DNA of 37,245 nt from FW021-bin31 sp964478125 (GTDB lineage Bacteria > Bacteroidota > Bacteroidia > Chitinophagales > Chitinophagaceae), in assembly GCA_964478125.1 (NCBI GenBank), contig CAYZGR010000031.1, positions 1-37,245 on the forward strand, read 5' to 3'. This document shows, piece by piece, positions 15,537-24,465 of this stretch. How positions within the stretch are numbered: position 1 is the first letter of the stretch; every line of letters begins with the position of its first letter. The notes beneath the pieces were generated by a model. It was not told where the DNA came from and ran no database searches. It was given only the letters and a program-made list of their open reading frames with translations. The translations under genes and the position numbers were made by a program.

Positions 15537-17960
15537 ATGAAGAAGTATCTTTTCCCGGCAATTTTTCTTGTTCTTATCGGAGGGAGTATGGCCTTTCTTC
15601 CGCAAAAGCCATTAAAAGATCGGTTGCGGGAGGCTCTGGGAATGTTCACCAAACATTTTCCACAGGAAAAGATTTACCTGCAATTTGATAAGGACTATTA
15701 TGTGTCGGGAAGAACGATATGGTATAAAGCCTATGTTACGTTGAACGGAAAGCCTACGACGTTAAGTACTGTTTTATATGTAGAGTTGCTTGATAAAAAG
15801 GGCAGAGTTTTGGAGCGCAATAAGCGTCCTATAAAAGATGGAGGGGCTTATGGGAATTTTGATCTGGATCCGGATCTGCCTGCCGGGGATTATCGTGTCC
15901 GGGCCTATACGCAATGGATGCGAAATTTTGATCCCGCCTTCCTGTTTAATAAAGATATTCATATCTATAGACCTATCAGCGGCAAGGATACTTTACCGCT
16001 ACGCCGTGATACGCTACGCCCCGATTTTTCGGTACAATTTTTTCCCGAAGGAGGGGACCTGGTGGATTCGATTGAAAGCCTGGTTGCTTTTAAGGCGGTC
16101 AATCAGAAGGGGTATCCAATAGCAGTTAAAGGCTTTATAAAAGATGACCGGGGTCGTATTATTGATTCCTTTCGATCGGTTCATGATGGTATGGGCAGCT
16201 TCTCTTTGATGCCCTTGCCCGGACGAAGCTATGAAGCCGCCATGACGGATAAGAATGGGAAAGAAAAAATATTTGACCTCCCTGCAGCCAAATCCTACGG
16301 GGTTGTCCTGCATCTTACAAAAGCGAACGACCAAAAATTGTTTTTTCAGGTTAAAAGGAGAGAAAAGGGCGCGTCTGAAAATAGCCGGCTTCAACTAGCC
16401 GCTCAACATGGAGGACATTTGGTTTATTTCGCTGATATTGATTTCTTGAGCGGACATACGGGAGGCCTCATTCCCTTGAAGGGTTTTCCTGCCGGTATCC
16501 TGCAGGTGACGCTATTTACGAAGGAGGGGATCCCTCTGGCTGAACGGCTGGTATTTGTCAAGAATAAAAATGCCCGGGCGTCTTTGAGTTTGAAAATGGA
16601 TACAATTTCTCTGGAGGCCAGGAGGAAAAATGTATATACGATACATTTACCCGACAGCCTGAAGGGAAATTTTTCCGTTGCAGTAACAGATGCCGATCAG
16701 GTCATACAAGCCAGGGATCAGGATAATATTATCTCACATCTGTTGTTAACGGCGGATATTAAAGGTTTCGTTTATGACCCGGCCTGGTATTTCAAATCGG
16801 ACGACAGTGCCACTGCGCATGGTTTGGAACTGGTGATGCTTACCAATGGATGGCGTCGTTTTAGATGGAAAGATCTGCTGCATCAAAAATATCCTGAAAT
16901 TAAATATGCTCCCGAGCCCCATGAATTACATTTTCTGGGCCGGATTTATGATAAAAAAGGACCGCTGAAATCCGGGAGTATATCTATGATGCTGCGTACG
17001 CCTGTTGATTCCACTACCTATTTTATATCCGGTGCGGCGGAGCCTTCCGGTTTTTTCAAGGTCAATCATTTGAATTTTTTAGATACGGCTGTCTTGTATT
17101 ATAAAGCAACGGATACGCTCCATAAGGGAAGATCCGTGCATGTGGAGTTTTCTGAGGGTAAGCGACCCGCATATGCACTGTTGAATCGGCGAATTCGTCC
17201 TTCGCAAATACCATCCTCCACCGCTTTGAAAAATGCGCTTGAACTGGCCGGACAAAGAAACCAGATAGATCGCTATATCAGTAATCGGAGTATTTTATTA
17301 AAAGAAGTGCAGGTTACCGCGAAGCGGATCCCGAAAGAAAAAAGTGTAGAAGATCGTTATACCAGCGGCATGTTTAAGAGCGACAATGGCTACACCTTTG
17401 ATCTGACGAATAAAACGCTGTCCTATACCAACATACTTCAATTTCTGACAGGACGCGTCCCGGGATTGATGATCAGTGCCAACCCGCTGCGGCCGGGCGT
17501 AAGATGGCGTGGCGGAATACCGGGATTTTTTCTGGATGAGGTCCCCGTGGATGTGGGGCAGATTATGAATATACCGGTAAATGATATAGCCCTGGTAAAG
17601 GTTTACAGACCGCCGTTCATGGGCGGCTTCGGGGGAAGCAACGGGGCTATAGCCATTTATACCCGTAAGGGTGGAGATCGGCATTTTAGCCCGGGGGCAG
17701 GTTTTAAAGAGAAAAAACTGGTCGGTTACACGATTGTCCGGCAATTTTATGCTCCTGATTATTCTGTAAAGAAAAAAGTGAATGAGCTTCCCGATAAACG
17801 GGCTACACTATACTGGAATCCGGAATTAAAAGCCGATTCAACCGCTCATGAACTGAGAATAGCCTTTTATAATTCTGATATTACCAAACGGATCCGGATT
17901 ATTGTAGAGGGCATTACGGATAATGGGCAATTGGTACGGGTAGAAAAGGTAATAAAATAG
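15537..17960 (+). CDS. Secreted MG2-like/TonB plug-domain protein without a beta-barrel
   Basis: 807 residues. Signal peptide at 1-20, then a macroglobulin-like beta domain near 45-140 (IYLQFDKDYYVSGRTIWYKAY, LPAGDYRVRAYTQWM), a long beta-rich middle, a segment near 590-610 (ILLKEVQVTAKR) resembling the start of a TonB receptor plug, and a plug-like domain at about 635-720 (LQFLTGRVPGLMI, FFLDEVPVD, GAIAIYTRKGG). It ends about 90 residues later, so no 22-strand barrel follows. Such proteins are common in Bacteroidota and are often labelled TonB receptor or carboxypeptidase-regulatory-like; their function is unknown to me. It is probably periplasmic or outer-membrane associated. A large palindrome at the stop codon ends the gene. 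Confidence 0.75.
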   Translation: MKKYLFPAIFLVLIGGSMAFLPQKPLKDRLREALGMFTKHFPQEKIYLQFDKDYYVSGRTIWYKAYVTLNGKPTTLSTVLYVELLDKKGRVLERNKRPIKDGGAYGNFDLDPDLPAGDYRVRAYTQWMRNFDPAFLFNKDIHIYRPISGKDTLPLRRDTLRPDFSVQFFPEGGDLVDSIESLVAFKAVNQKGYPIAVKGFIKDDRGRIIDSFRSVHDGMGSFSLMPLPGRSYEAAMTDKNGKEKIFDLPAAKSYGVVLHLTKANDQKLFFQVKRREKGASENSRLQLAAQHGGHLVYFADIDFLSGHTGGLIPLKGFPAGILQVTLFTKEGIPLAERLVFVKNKNARASLSLKMDTISLEARRKNVYTIHLPDSLKGNFSVAVTDADQVIQARDQDNIISHLLLTADIKGFVYDPAWYFKSDDSATAHGLELVMLTNGWRRFRWKDLLHQKYPEIKYAPEPHELHFLGRIYDKKGPLKSGSISMMLRTPVDSTTYFISGAAEPSGFFKVNHLNFLDTAVLYYKATDTLHKGRSVHVEFSEGKRPAYALLNRRIRPSQIPSSTALKNALELAGQRNQIDRYISNRSILLKEVQVTAKRIPKEKSVEDRYTSGMFKSDNGYTFDLTNKTLSYTNILQFLTGRVPGLMISANPLRPGVRWRGGIPGFFLDEVPVDVGQIMNIPVNDIALVKVYRPPFMGGFGGSNGAIAIYTRKGGDRHFSPGAGFKEKKLVGYTIVRQFYAPDYSVKKKVNELPDKRATLYWNPELKADSTAHELRIAFYNSDITKRIRIIVEGITDNGQLVRVEKVIK

Positions 17961-18007
17961 GTAGAGAGGTAGAGACGATTCATGAATCATCTCTACCTCT
18001 ACCTATT
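17956..18007. terminator. Large palindrome, probable bidirectional terminator
   Basis: A 52-base near-perfect inverted repeat between convergent genes, including the TAG stop of the upstream gene. Each arm has AATAGGTAGAG then GTAGAGA, with one bulged base and one mismatch, and the centre GATTCATGAATC is a perfect 12-bp palindrome. The transcript would fold into a long hairpin. The 3' side lacks a long T-run, so termination strength is uncertain, and it may instead be a dispersed palindromic repeat. Confidence 0.65.
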
Positions 18008-18017
18008 TATTCAAAAA

Positions 18018-18518
18018 TTATTCTACTGTAACGGTAATGGAATTAGCCAGTTGGCTGCCATAAGACCGGTGAATGCCATCAGCAAATTGTAAGGTAAGCT
18101 GATGCTTCCCTTTCGGCAGCTTCAGTTCGGTTTCGGTTTGTCCCTTTCCAAAATGCAAGTGGTTTGTATCGGCAGGAATAACCGCTCCGCTGGCCATGGA
18201 ATCTCCGGCATCGATTAACAGGTGATGATGACCGGAACCGGCTTTGATCTCTCCGGAGGGCTCTACTTTCATGTGCTCTACGCCCATTTCCACTTTGAAT
18301 GGGCTGGAAACGGTTTGGCCGTCTTCCAGGTTTTTGAAATATACCCTCGCATCAGCCGGGACCTCTGGCAGCGCCTGTGCCTGGGAAGGAGAAACGGGCG
18401 CATGATCCATTTTTTCTGTCTGCATGGAATCAGAAGAAGTGTTGCCGTTTTTTCCGGTGTTGTTGCATGCGGCTAATCCCAGGAATAATAAGGAAGCCAA
18501 AAAGATGGATGTTCTCAT
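18018..18518 (-). CDS. DUF4399 domain lipoprotein
   Basis: 166 residues. Lipoprotein signal peptide with lipobox LAAC (Cys18), a low-complexity linker rich in Asn, Ser and Gln, then a DUF4399 domain at about 60-166: VYFKNLEDGQTVSSPFKVEMG, the His-rich GSGHHHLLID, HLHFGKGQTE, and LTLQFADGIHRSYG. The three adjacent His residues might bind metal, but the domain has no established function that I know. It is convergent with the MG2/plug gene and separated from the tRNA-His gene by a terminator hairpin. Confidence 0.85.
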   Translation of the reverse strand: MRTSIFLASLLFLGLAACNNTGKNGNTSSDSMQTEKMDHAPVSPSQAQALPEVPADARVYFKNLEDGQTVSSPFKVEMGVEHMKVEPSGEIKAGSGHHHLLIDAGDSMASGAVIPADTNHLHFGKGQTETELKLPKGKHQLTLQFADGIHRSYGSQLANSITVTVE

Positions 18519-18550
18519 AGTAATAATTTTTTAAGAGTCAAATTAATGAA

Positions 18551-18585
18551 AAAAGGACAAAGGAAAAACTTTTCTTTGTCCTTTT
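18551..18585 (-). terminator. Rho-independent terminator of tRNA-His
   Basis: Perfect 12-bp stem AAAAGGACAAAG/CTTTGTCCTTTT with an 11-base loop, starting two bases after the tRNA on the minus strand and ending in a run of T on that strand. A good intrinsic terminator for the tRNA; it also lies in front of the DUF4399 gene and would insulate it. Confidence 0.75.
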
Positions 18586-18586
18586 G

Positions 18587-18660
18587 GGTGGCCAATGGGA
18601 TTCGAACCCACGACCCCTAGAACCACAATCTAGTGCTCTAACCAGCTGAGCTATGGCCAC
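18587..18660 (-). tRNA. tRNA-His (GTG anticodon)
   Basis: Full cloverleaf on the minus strand: 7-bp acceptor GTGGCCA/TGGCCAC, D arm, anticodon stem CTAGA/TCTAG with loop TTGTGGT (anticodon GTG), variable loop, and T arm GTGGG-TTCGAAT-CCCAT. The base before position 1 (18661) is G on this strand and faces C73 (18587), the extra G-1:C73 pair that marks tRNA-His. The 3' CCA is not encoded. The intrinsic terminator follows at once. Confidence 0.96.
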
Positions 18661-18784
18661 CGTTTCAGGGGGCAAAAATAAAGCATTTCAGTTACATCTT
18701 CCAAATTGTTTTTTTCTCGAAAAGCAAATGCTATGGCAATTTTTATTTTCTTTGCAGCTCAAATTTAAAGGATATAATGATCGC

Positions 18785-19381
18785 ATGCTTATTTATTTGA
18801 TTCCCATCATTTCAGCATTTATCGGATGGATCACCAACCTGATTGCCATCAAGATGCTTTTTCATCCCAAGAAGCCGTTGAAATTGGGGTTCTATACCTT
18901 ACAGGGCATTTTCCCAAAAAGGCAAAAACAATTTGCCGAAAAACTGGGAAAACTGGTGGCGGAAGAATTGCTCTCCTTCGAAGATATTGCCGAAAAACTG
19001 ACCAATCCTGAAAAGATACGTTCCATACTACCCGATATAGCTAAACGTATTGAAGATTATTTACGTTATAAATTGCCCGATGCCATGCCGATACTCGCCA
19101 TGTTTATTGGAGATGGTACCATAGAAAAGATAAAAACGGTCCTGGTTGGTGAAATGGAAGCGCTTTTGCCCGAACTCATCAATAAATATGTGACAAGCCA
19201 TCGGGATGAGCTGGACCTGGAAAAAATAGTTACGGCCAAGGTATCCGGATTTTCTTCCGATAAACTGGAAGATATTCTGAACAGCATTATGAAAAAGGAA
19301 TTTCGCTTTGTTGAAATTATTGGAGGAGTATTGGGTTTTATAATCGGATTGTTACAAGTGCTCCTTACCCAGCTTGCTTAA
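18785..19381 (+). CDS. DUF445 family membrane-anchored protein
   Basis: 198 residues from the ATG at 18785. An upstream in-frame ATG at 18653 would overlap the tRNA-His gene and add a non-conserved tail, so it was rejected. N-terminal helix (about 1-22, LIYLIPIISAFIGWITNLIAIKMLFHP), then the DUF445 pattern KPLKLGFYTLQGIFPKRQKQFAEKLG, a helical middle, and a C-terminal transmembrane helix (about 176-198, IIGGVLGFIIGLLQVLLTQLA). This YheB-like family has no settled function. It stands alone between tRNA-His and the TonB receptor. Confidence 0.85.
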   Translation: MLIYLIPIISAFIGWITNLIAIKMLFHPKKPLKLGFYTLQGIFPKRQKQFAEKLGKLVAEELLSFEDIAEKLTNPEKIRSILPDIAKRIEDYLRYKLPDAMPILAMFIGDGTIEKIKTVLVGEMEALLPELINKYVTSHRDELDLEKIVTAKVSGFSSDKLEDILNSIMKKEFRFVEIIGGVLGFIIGLLQVLLTQLA

Positions 19382-19395
19382 TATGCTTCTACAGC

Positions 19396-19480
19396 GTTAA
19401 GGGAACGTTAAAAAGTCTGCTGCTTGAGCCCATATTCGTTTTCAGCATTTCCATCCATCACAATTTAACAGTGATTAACA
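19396..19480 (+). repeat. Paired TTAAC direct repeats upstream of the TonB receptor gene
   Basis: Two GTTAA copies at 19396 and 19407 (11-base spacing) and two TTAACA copies at 19465 and 19475 (10-base spacing). The second pair ends 11 bases before the -7 box at 19492. Helical-turn spacing is what a dimeric activator would need; chance occurrence in A/T-rich DNA is possible. Confidence 0.3.
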
Positions 19481-19491
19481 TTCAGCCTTAA

Positions 19492-19499
19492 TACTTTTG
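19492..19499 (+). promoter_or_regulatory. -7 box of the TonB receptor gene
   Basis: TACTTTTG matches TAnnTTTG exactly. The start codon is 64 bases downstream. A -33 TTTG is not clear, which would fit an activator-dependent promoter using the TTAACA pair. Confidence 0.5.
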
Positions 19500-19563
19500 T
19501 GGTCAGAAATAGTAGGAAAGCTATTGACTCAAGTTATTAATAAAAAGTTACATACATAAAGAA

Positions 19564-22041
19564 ATGAAAAAGCTGATTGCGCTGTTTGTATTTATAGGTT
19601 GTATGCCCTTGTTTTCTTATGCTCAGAGACAGCATTTTGGTGGAAACAGATCCGCAAACGGACGGGTATATGGGAAAGTGGTGGACCATGCTAACCAAAA
19701 AGGAGTGGGGTTCGCAACGGTATCGGTTCTTAAACCATCTGATTCCAGCACGGTTACGGGGGCGCTAACCAAAGAAAACGGCGATTTTAATATTGAAAAC
19801 CTGGCCGGCGGTAAATATATTTTAAAAGTAAATTTCCTGGGCTACGATGCAATTTATAAACCTTTTTCTCTTTCCCCGCAGTCCATGTCTAAAGATCTGG
19901 GAAATTTTACGTTAAAAGCCACGTCTACCACCTTGAAAGGAGTGGATGTAACAGCCCAGAAACCCGCTTATTCTATGAAGCTGGATAAAAAGGTTTTTGA
20001 TGTATCAAAAAGCCTGACCAGTGTGGGAGGAGATGCAACAGACGTGTTAAAAGAAGTCCCCGGTGTAAATGTGGATATGGATGGGGATGTAACTTTGAGA
20101 AACGGATCGCCCACCATATTTGTAGACGGGAAAAGCTCTCCCTTATCTCTGGATGAGATCCCCGCAGAAGATATTGCGAGAATTGAGGTGATTACGAATC
20201 CTTCATCCAAGTATCCCGCATCCGGACAATCAGGCATTATCAATGTGATTCTGAAGAAAAACCGTACCCCGGGTTTTAATGGTATGCTCAGGGCCGGAGC
20301 GGATACGCGCGGCGGTTATAACCTTGGAGGTAATGTCAGTATGTATCAGAATCCCCTCAATATTTCGCTGAGCTATTTTCGGCACTACAGAAACAGCCCA
20401 ACTACTACCCATTTAACCCGGGATAACTTGTTTAATAACACTTTCCTTGACCAGACTTCAGAAGGACAAAATAAAGGATCCTTTCAAATGGGTCGCCTTG
20501 GCATTGATTATCTCTTGGATAACCGCAATACCCTTTCCTTTAGCGGCGGAATAGGAGGCGGTAATTTTAACAGGGATCAGTCCGTATACAGCAGGTATCT
20601 GAATGGGAGCAAGAGCCTGGATTCAACAGGACGGAGTCAAACTCTGACCAGTCGTAAATTCAGATTCCTTTCGGGAGATCTGAGCTATAAACATGATTTC
20701 CAAAAAGAGGGGCACAAATTAACCGCAGATGTGAGCTTGAGGAGGTATAACAGCCCGCCCGCCATCGGCAGTACCAGTACGCAGTATTTTGATCCCGACG
20801 GGAATGCTATTTCGGACCCGATCGTACAAAAAACCATTCAAAGCGGCCCGGGGAACTATTTTTCAGGACAATTGGATTACGTAAACCCCCTGACGGATAA
20901 ATCAAAGTTAGAGGCGGGGCTGAAAGCCTCTGTAAACAATTCCAGTAGCACCTATGATCTTTATGATCTGAACAAGGGCGGAAAGTATGAGAAAAATAAC
21001 CTTTTGTCAACGGATTTTAAATATAATGAATCCATTTATGCGGGATATGTGCAATATTCTAACGAAATTAACAAATTTGGCTACCAGGTAGGTCTTCGGG
21101 CAGAGGATTACATTTATTCCGGTTCAATCCCCAGTGAAGGTTTGGACTTTAATCCGCAAAATGATAAAATAGGATTGTATCCCAGTGTTTACCTGACCTA
21201 TAAATTTTCGGATAACGATCAGCTCCAGTTGAATTACACAAGGCGCGTGAGACGCCCCCGGTTCTGGCAGCGTTTTCCTTATATTGATTATTCCAACCCG
21301 TTGGCCCTCCGGAAAGGGAATCCCGACCTGAAACCGGAATATACCAATTCCTTTGAGTTGAACTATAACAAATTTATTGGCCAGACCAATCTGATGGCCT
21401 CGCTATATTACAGGAATACCAATAATAATATTACGACCTACACGGAGCCTTTTAACAACTCTGCAGATACTACCATTAGTTATGCGATTAATGCAAATTC
21501 CAATAACGTTTATGGGGGAGAACTGACCATGCAGACCCAATTGACCAAATGGTGGAACCTGACCGCGGATTTTAATTTATTTCAAACCAATATATCGGCT
21601 AACGTGAAATCGCAGGATTTTTCCAATGATAAATTCAGCTGGTTTGGAAAACTCACGTCCGATGTCATGTTACCGGCAGATTTCAGTATTCAGTTACAGG
21701 GTAATTATAATGCACCAATACCTACCCCGCAGGGTATAACCAAACATTTTGGCTATGTAAATCTGGGGCTGAAGAAAAGCTTTTTCAAGGAGAAAAATCT
21801 TACGGTTACGCTTACCGGACAGGATCTGTTTAACACCCGTAAGAGAGAATATGACTATACCATTCCTGATGTTTTTGTTCAAAACAGTGTCTCCAAAAGG
21901 GCTTCCCGTAAATTGAGACTAAGTATCAGTTATACTTTTGGCAAGCGTAACTTTCAACTCTTCAAACGCTTAAATAACAAAAGTAAGAATGAAGGAGACC
22001 AGGAGGGACAGGATATGCAGGGAGGCGGCCAGCAGCTTTAG
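19564..22041 (+). CDS. TonB-dependent outer-membrane receptor (OMP_b-brl type)
   Basis: 825 residues. Signal peptide 1-20 (cleavage near YAQ), a carboxypeptidase-regulatory-like beta-sandwich at about 35-115 (GRVYGKVVDHANQKGVGFATVSV), a plug domain at about 130-225 (SLTSVGGDATDVLKEVPGV, IFVDGKSSPLSLDEIPAEDI, SGIINVILKKN), then a long barrel of alternating hydrophobic strands to about 800, with the LNYTRRVRRPRFWQRFPYIDY region common in this branch. The tail after the barrel is polar (EGDQEGQDMQGGGQQL). No SusD partner is adjacent, so it is not part of a SusCD glycan-uptake pair. Ligand unknown. It is convergent with the epimerase gene, 17 bases away. Confidence 0.88.
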   Translation: MKKLIALFVFIGCMPLFSYAQRQHFGGNRSANGRVYGKVVDHANQKGVGFATVSVLKPSDSSTVTGALTKENGDFNIENLAGGKYILKVNFLGYDAIYKPFSLSPQSMSKDLGNFTLKATSTTLKGVDVTAQKPAYSMKLDKKVFDVSKSLTSVGGDATDVLKEVPGVNVDMDGDVTLRNGSPTIFVDGKSSPLSLDEIPAEDIARIEVITNPSSKYPASGQSGIINVILKKNRTPGFNGMLRAGADTRGGYNLGGNVSMYQNPLNISLSYFRHYRNSPTTTHLTRDNLFNNTFLDQTSEGQNKGSFQMGRLGIDYLLDNRNTLSFSGGIGGGNFNRDQSVYSRYLNGSKSLDSTGRSQTLTSRKFRFLSGDLSYKHDFQKEGHKLTADVSLRRYNSPPAIGSTSTQYFDPDGNAISDPIVQKTIQSGPGNYFSGQLDYVNPLTDKSKLEAGLKASVNNSSSTYDLYDLNKGGKYEKNNLLSTDFKYNESIYAGYVQYSNEINKFGYQVGLRAEDYIYSGSIPSEGLDFNPQNDKIGLYPSVYLTYKFSDNDQLQLNYTRRVRRPRFWQRFPYIDYSNPLALRKGNPDLKPEYTNSFELNYNKFIGQTNLMASLYYRNTNNNITTYTEPFNNSADTTISYAINANSNNVYGGELTMQTQLTKWWNLTADFNLFQTNISANVKSQDFSNDKFSWFGKLTSDVMLPADFSIQLQGNYNAPIPTPQGITKHFGYVNLGLKKSFFKEKNLTVTLTGQDLFNTRKREYDYTIPDVFVQNSVSKRASRKLRLSISYTFGKRNFQLFKRLNNKSKNEGDQEGQDMQGGGQQL

Positions 22042-22058
22042 AGCAGAGAGATAACAGG

Positions 22059-23006
22059 CTAAAATCCCGCTTCATAGAATACGGAAAAGGTTTTGGTCTC
22101 TTCCGGATCGAGTAAAATCAAACCTATCCCGTTATTAAAGGCGTCAGGGGCTCCGCTCAACGTTTCTATTGCGATGCTGTTCCGATGCGGAGGAGTATAA
22201 ATTTGAAGAATCGGATAACTTTTGGAAGGATAGATGTATAATTTTAAATGATTATGGGGATCCGAAAGCGTACACAGCGGTTGCGGCTTCTCCAGGTCTA
22301 GGAGAAAAGAATGATCAAGCCGGGTATCTTCCAGCTTTTTAAGCTGTTCAAACTCATGGTAAGGCAAAAAACGCCCGGTTGGGATCAATTTATCATCAAA
22401 TTCTACCACTTCTTTTGAAGAAAACTGAAGTTGGCAGTCATCTATTTTTGAACCTGTGGTGAAATAGGGATGCCATCCGTCTACGACAGGAATGGCCTGG
22501 TTTGATACATTGGTAATCTGTGTTTCTACAGTAACCCGGTTATCCTTGTTTAAAGCATAGGTAACCTTGCAGTTGTAATCAAAAGGATAGCCCGCATCTT
22601 CATGACGGTAATTATAAATCAAACTGATCCGGATAGCATCATCATCCTGAATTACCGTTTCTTCCTGAAATGTTTTTTCTTTAAGAAGTCCGTGAATGGC
22701 GCTTCCGTCATGGAATTTCTTTTTAAACTCATATTGCCTGCCCTCATAGGAATACTTGCCATCGGGGATACGGCAGGCAAAGGGGCTCAAATTGGCGCTC
22801 TTATGGGAATCTAAAAAGTTGTCCGAGAGATCTGCCTGGCTTTGGTAATGATCAATTAAATTGAACTCCTTTTCGTTGCGGTTTAATATCCAGCCGTGCC
22901 ATAAAGCGCCGGTAGAAGGGAGTATCTGTACTTTGGTATTATTTTTTGTGTTTTTTAATTCGGTGATCTCCAGTCCGTTCTGGATAAGATGATTTACTTC
23001 AAACAT
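22059..23006 (-). CDS. Aldose 1-epimerase family protein
   Basis: 315 residues with the galactose-mutarotase-like beta-sandwich: NLSPFACRIPDGKYSYEGRQY near the N-terminus, SAIHGLLKEKTFQ, the DAGYPFDYNCKVTYAL strand, VVDGWHPYFT carrying the catalytic His region, and LDHSFLLDL. Interconverts alpha and beta anomers of an aldose, normally in the cytoplasm. No signal peptide is visible. It is in its own transcription unit, divergent from the C1 peptidase gene. Sugar specificity is not readable; the hexuronate genes are 3-4 kb away. Confidence 0.85.
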   Translation of the reverse strand: MFEVNHLIQNGLEITELKNTKNNTKVQILPSTGALWHGWILNRNEKEFNLIDHYQSQADLSDNFLDSHKSANLSPFACRIPDGKYSYEGRQYEFKKKFHDGSAIHGLLKEKTFQEETVIQDDDAIRISLIYNYRHEDAGYPFDYNCKVTYALNKDNRVTVETQITNVSNQAIPVVDGWHPYFTTGSKIDDCQLQFSSKEVVEFDDKLIPTGRFLPYHEFEQLKKLEDTRLDHSFLLDLEKPQPLCTLSDPHNHLKLYIYPSKSYPILQIYTPPHRNSIAIETLSGAPDAFNNGIGLILLDPEETKTFSVFYEAGF

Positions 23007-23139
23007 TTCAAATAAATTTTTTAGGATTTTACGAATTGGTAAAGCTCAGGTTGCACGAGCCCCCGGTTAAGGGTAAAAGTAAAAATAATTCTAACTTTAA
23101 CCCGCTTTTTATTTATGAACCTACAAAAAACACCAAACT

Positions 23140-24324
23140 ATGAGAAGCAAGTTTATTTTATTGGGGCTTATCCTCTTTATTACAGTTCCCGCCTTTTCAC
23201 AGGTAGATTTGGTCAACAAGGTGATCAACAACAAGAGTGAAAATGCAAAAGCGGGATTTCATTTTACCAAAATTGTGGATGTAGAAACTACTCCGGTGGA
23301 AAATCAGGGCGCTTCGGGCACCTGCTGGAGCTATTCTGCCAATTCTTTCCTTTCTTCCGAAATGGCCAGAGCCGGTAAACAACCGGTACCTTTATCAAAA
23401 ATCTACACCGTCAGATGTGCTTATATGGAGAAGGCCATCAATTATGTACGTATGCACGGTGGCCTGAAGTGGGGACAGGGTGGTGAACCGCATGATGTGA
23501 TCAATATGTATGCAAAATATGGAGCCATTCCCGAATCGGTTTATACCGGGCTTAATTACGGTACAAAGATCAATCGGTTTGGAGAGATGAATGCCATTCT
23601 GAAAGGCATGCTGGATGCGGTGATCAAAAACAAAAATGGGAAGCTTACTCCCAATTGGAAAGGGGCTTTTAACAATGTACTGGATGCTTACTTTGGTCCG
23701 GTGCCAAAGACCTTTCAATACAAGGGAAAAACGTATACTCCTAAATCCTTTGCCAAAGAAGTCGTAGGTATTCATCCGAAAGATTATGTAGAATTTATCT
23801 CCCAAACGTCCACTCCTTATTGGGGAAAGGCAATGATGATGGTGCCGGATAACTGGGCTTACCAATGGGACTGGAATATCCCTATGGACGATATTACCAA
23901 GGTTATCGACAATGCGCTTAAGAATGGCTACAGCGTAGCCTGGGGTACCGACGTAAGCGAGCCTTATTTCAGCTGGAAGAATGGAATTGCTTATGTTCCC
24001 GAATTACAGGTTAAGAACATGACTGATGAACAACGGGAAGAGCTGTTCAGCGGGCCGAAACCGGAAAGGGCGGTTACTCCGGAAATGCGTCAGCGGGCTT
24101 TTGATAATTATTCTACAACGGATGATCATGGTATGCAGATTACCGGTATCGCTAAAGATCAAAACGGCAAAGAGTGGTATATTGTTAAAAACTCCTGGGG
24201 AGTAAACAACGATTATCAGGGGTTCCTGTATGTTTCAAAAGATTATGTGAAATATAAAACCACCTCTTTCATGGTGAACAAAAACGGGGTGCCGCAGTCT
24301 ATCCGCCAAAAGCTGAATATCTGA
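23140..24324 (+). CDS. Secreted C1-family cysteine peptidase (bleomycin hydrolase/PepC-like)
   Basis: 394 residues. Signal peptide 1-20 (LLGLILFITVPAFS, cleavage before Gln21). Papain-type catalytic residues in order: Gln56 and Cys62 (NQGASGTCWSYS), His330 (TTDDHGMQITG) and Asn351 (VKNSWG). The insertions between Cys and His, and the DDHGMQITGIAKD segment, resemble the C1B subfamily (aminopeptidase C, bleomycin hydrolase), whose classical members are cytoplasmic; this one is exported. Expected role: degrading peptides in the periplasm or outside the cell (inference). A possible -7 box TAACTTTA lies at 23092-23099. It is divergent from the epimerase gene and convergent with the ABC exporter gene. 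Confidence 0.9.
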   Translation: MRSKFILLGLILFITVPAFSQVDLVNKVINNKSENAKAGFHFTKIVDVETTPVENQGASGTCWSYSANSFLSSEMARAGKQPVPLSKIYTVRCAYMEKAINYVRMHGGLKWGQGGEPHDVINMYAKYGAIPESVYTGLNYGTKINRFGEMNAILKGMLDAVIKNKNGKLTPNWKGAFNNVLDAYFGPVPKTFQYKGKTYTPKSFAKEVVGIHPKDYVEFISQTSTPYWGKAMMMVPDNWAYQWDWNIPMDDITKVIDNALKNGYSVAWGTDVSEPYFSWKNGIAYVPELQVKNMTDEQREELFSGPKPERAVTPEMRQRAFDNYSTTDDHGMQITGIAKDQNGKEWYIVKNSWGVNNDYQGFLYVSKDYVKYKTTSFMVNKNGVPQSIRQKLNI

Positions 24325-24465
24325 ACGATGGTTGACCGCTGATCACGCTGCTATCAATCCTATTTTTGTCTTATAAATGATGGAAGATTATATAATTGAA
24401 GGGTTGTTATAGAACGCAGATTTTTATGATAATGATGATTGTCGCCGTAAACTGCAGGTAGCTGC

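Noticed and set aside
18653..18784. Upstream extension of the DUF445 gene
   Set aside because: It would begin inside tRNA-His and adds residues not found in the family; the ATG at 18785 begins the conserved N-terminal helix.
19564..22041. SusC-type polysaccharide-utilisation receptor
   Set aside because: No SusD partner, no carbohydrate-active enzyme beside it, and the barrel is of the OMP_b-brl kind rather than the roughly 1000-residue SusC kind.
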